The notes under the pieces: generated by a model
Database searches by the model: none
Seen by the model: the letters and a program-made list of their open reading frames with translations, nothing else
Told to the model about the DNA's origin: nothing
Program-made: the position numbers and the translations under genes
Assembly: GCA_025210345.1 (NCBI GenBank)
Contig: JAOARX010000025.1
Coordinates: 1-64,000, forward strand
DNA: 64,000 nucleotides
Source: Pelagimonas sp.
Lineage (GTDB): Bacteria > Pseudomonadota > Alphaproteobacteria > Rhodobacterales > Rhodobacteraceae
Direction: 5' to 3'
In this document: in pieces, positions 63,526 through 64,000 of the stretch
Layout: every line of letters starts with the position of its first letter
Position numbering within the stretch: the stretch's first letter is position 1

Positions 63526-64000
63526 ATGTCGACTTTGCAACTCATTCTTCTCGCGCTCATTCAAGGCATTACCGAGTTTCTGCCCATTTCGTCGTCGGGT
63601 CACCTGATTCTTCTGCCGAATCTCACCGGCATGGATGACCAGGGCCAGATCATCGACGTGGCGGTTCATCTTGGCACGCTTGGCGCTGTGGTGATCTACT
63701 TTTGGGCCGACGTCAAAACCGCAGCGGCGGGCACGCTTCGCCTTGCCACCGGTCATCGCGACACCCCCGGTGCCAATCTTGCGTTCCTGTTGCTGATGGC
63801 CACCACCCCCGTGATCATTGCCGGGCTGATCCTCAAGGTGACGGGGCTGAGCGATCAGCTGCGTGGCATCGCGGTGATCGGCTGGACGATGTTGATTTTC
63901 GGGATCGTGCTGTATTGGGCTGACACGCACGGCCCCCAGACCAAGTCCGAAGCGGATTGGTCGCTCAAGGACGCCATGATCATGGGGGTTTGGCAGGCCC
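63526..64000 (+). CDS. uppP: Undecaprenyl-diphosphatase UppP (BacA), cut by window edge
   Basis: The frame starts at ATG 63526 and runs off the right edge (158 codons visible). It opens MSTLQLILLALIQGITEF then LPISSSGHL, the EX4E-type motif and SSGHL of UppP, followed by several membrane helices. It recycles undecaprenyl pyrophosphate in the membrane. The Shine-Dalgarno AAAGG lies 10 bp upstream. Only the N-terminal half is visible. Confidence 0.93.
   Translation, partial: MSTLQLILLALIQGITEFLPISSSGHLILLPNLTGMDDQGQIIDVAVHLGTLGAVVIYFWADVKTAAAGTLRLATGHRDTPGANLAFLLLMATTPVIIAGLILKVTGLSDQLRGIAVIGWTMLIFGIVLYWADTHGPQTKSEADWSLKDAMIMGVWQA

Overview
The window looks like ordinary chromosome of a Rhodobacterales (Roseobacter-group) alphaproteobacterium. 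The evidence is a high-GC coding pattern, a petABC cytochrome bc1 operon with a 191-residue Rieske protein, the cell-cycle methyltransferase CcrM, a DUF484-xerC pair, a groESL operon behind a CIRCE element, a CtrA-like regulator, an FnrL-like site in front of uspA, and DUF1992, DUF2161, CreD and EamA family genes in close-packed, often overlapping arrangements. I saw no IS transposase, prophage, CRISPR array, tRNA or rRNA. The genus cannot be fixed from the sequence alone.

Layout. 1-3.6 kb: tail of an unknown gene, a secreted barrel-like protein with a small secreted partner, truB, an EF-hand protein and a small exported protein. 3.6-6.3 kb: a haloacid dehalogenase-alpha/beta hydrolase pair on the minus strand, a VOC protein and an FKBP prolyl isomerase. 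6.4-14 kb: catabolic genes, namely pcaD-pcaB coupled to a TetA-like MFS pump, a zinc alcohol dehydrogenase followed by an enolase-superfamily dehydratase or racemase, then a SqrR/BigR-like ArsR repressor overlapping an amidase. 14-20.8 kb: an acyl-CoA synthetase, DUF1992, a methyltransferase, a structured inverted-repeat-flanked element and ileS. 21-24.8 kb: uspA divergent from an atypical CtrA-like regulator, then DUF484-xerC and a GST. 25-29 kb: petABC and aroC.

29-38.2 kb is almost all minus strand: a chemoreceptor with a CheR/CheB-docking type C-terminus, an EamA transporter, ccrM, rnhB coupled to a bactofilin-like membrane protein, a ribbon-helix-helix protein, and groEL-groES. 38.4-49.8 kb: an acyltransferase, DUF2161, TraB/GumN, an M3 peptidase, pirin, an HMCES/YedK protein, a ThiF/MoeB enzyme with membrane segments coupled to a LAS-type peptidase candidate, creD, DUF4399 and a DODA-type dioxygenase. 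49.9-63.3 kb is minus strand: fadH, a methyltransferase, msrB-msrA, queG, a GST, mtgA, gltB and gltD. The right edge cuts uppP.

The genes are mostly housekeeping: translation (truB, ileS, queG), respiration (petABC), ammonia assimilation (gltBD), shikimate pathway (aroC), envelope (mtgA, uppP, creD), protein quality and redox repair (groESL, FKBP, msrBA), chromosome maintenance (xerC, ccrM, rnhB) and aromatic catabolism (pcaDB). No clearly new multigene system stands out. The best leads are small: a 267-bp structured element whose terminal motif recurs at the stop codons of several genes, a CtrA-like regulator with Glu in place of the phospho-accepting Asp, three GANTC sites packed into the predicted ccrM promoter, a hairpin covering the Shine-Dalgarno of the ThiF/MoeB gene, and an unannotated LAS-type zinc peptidase candidate.
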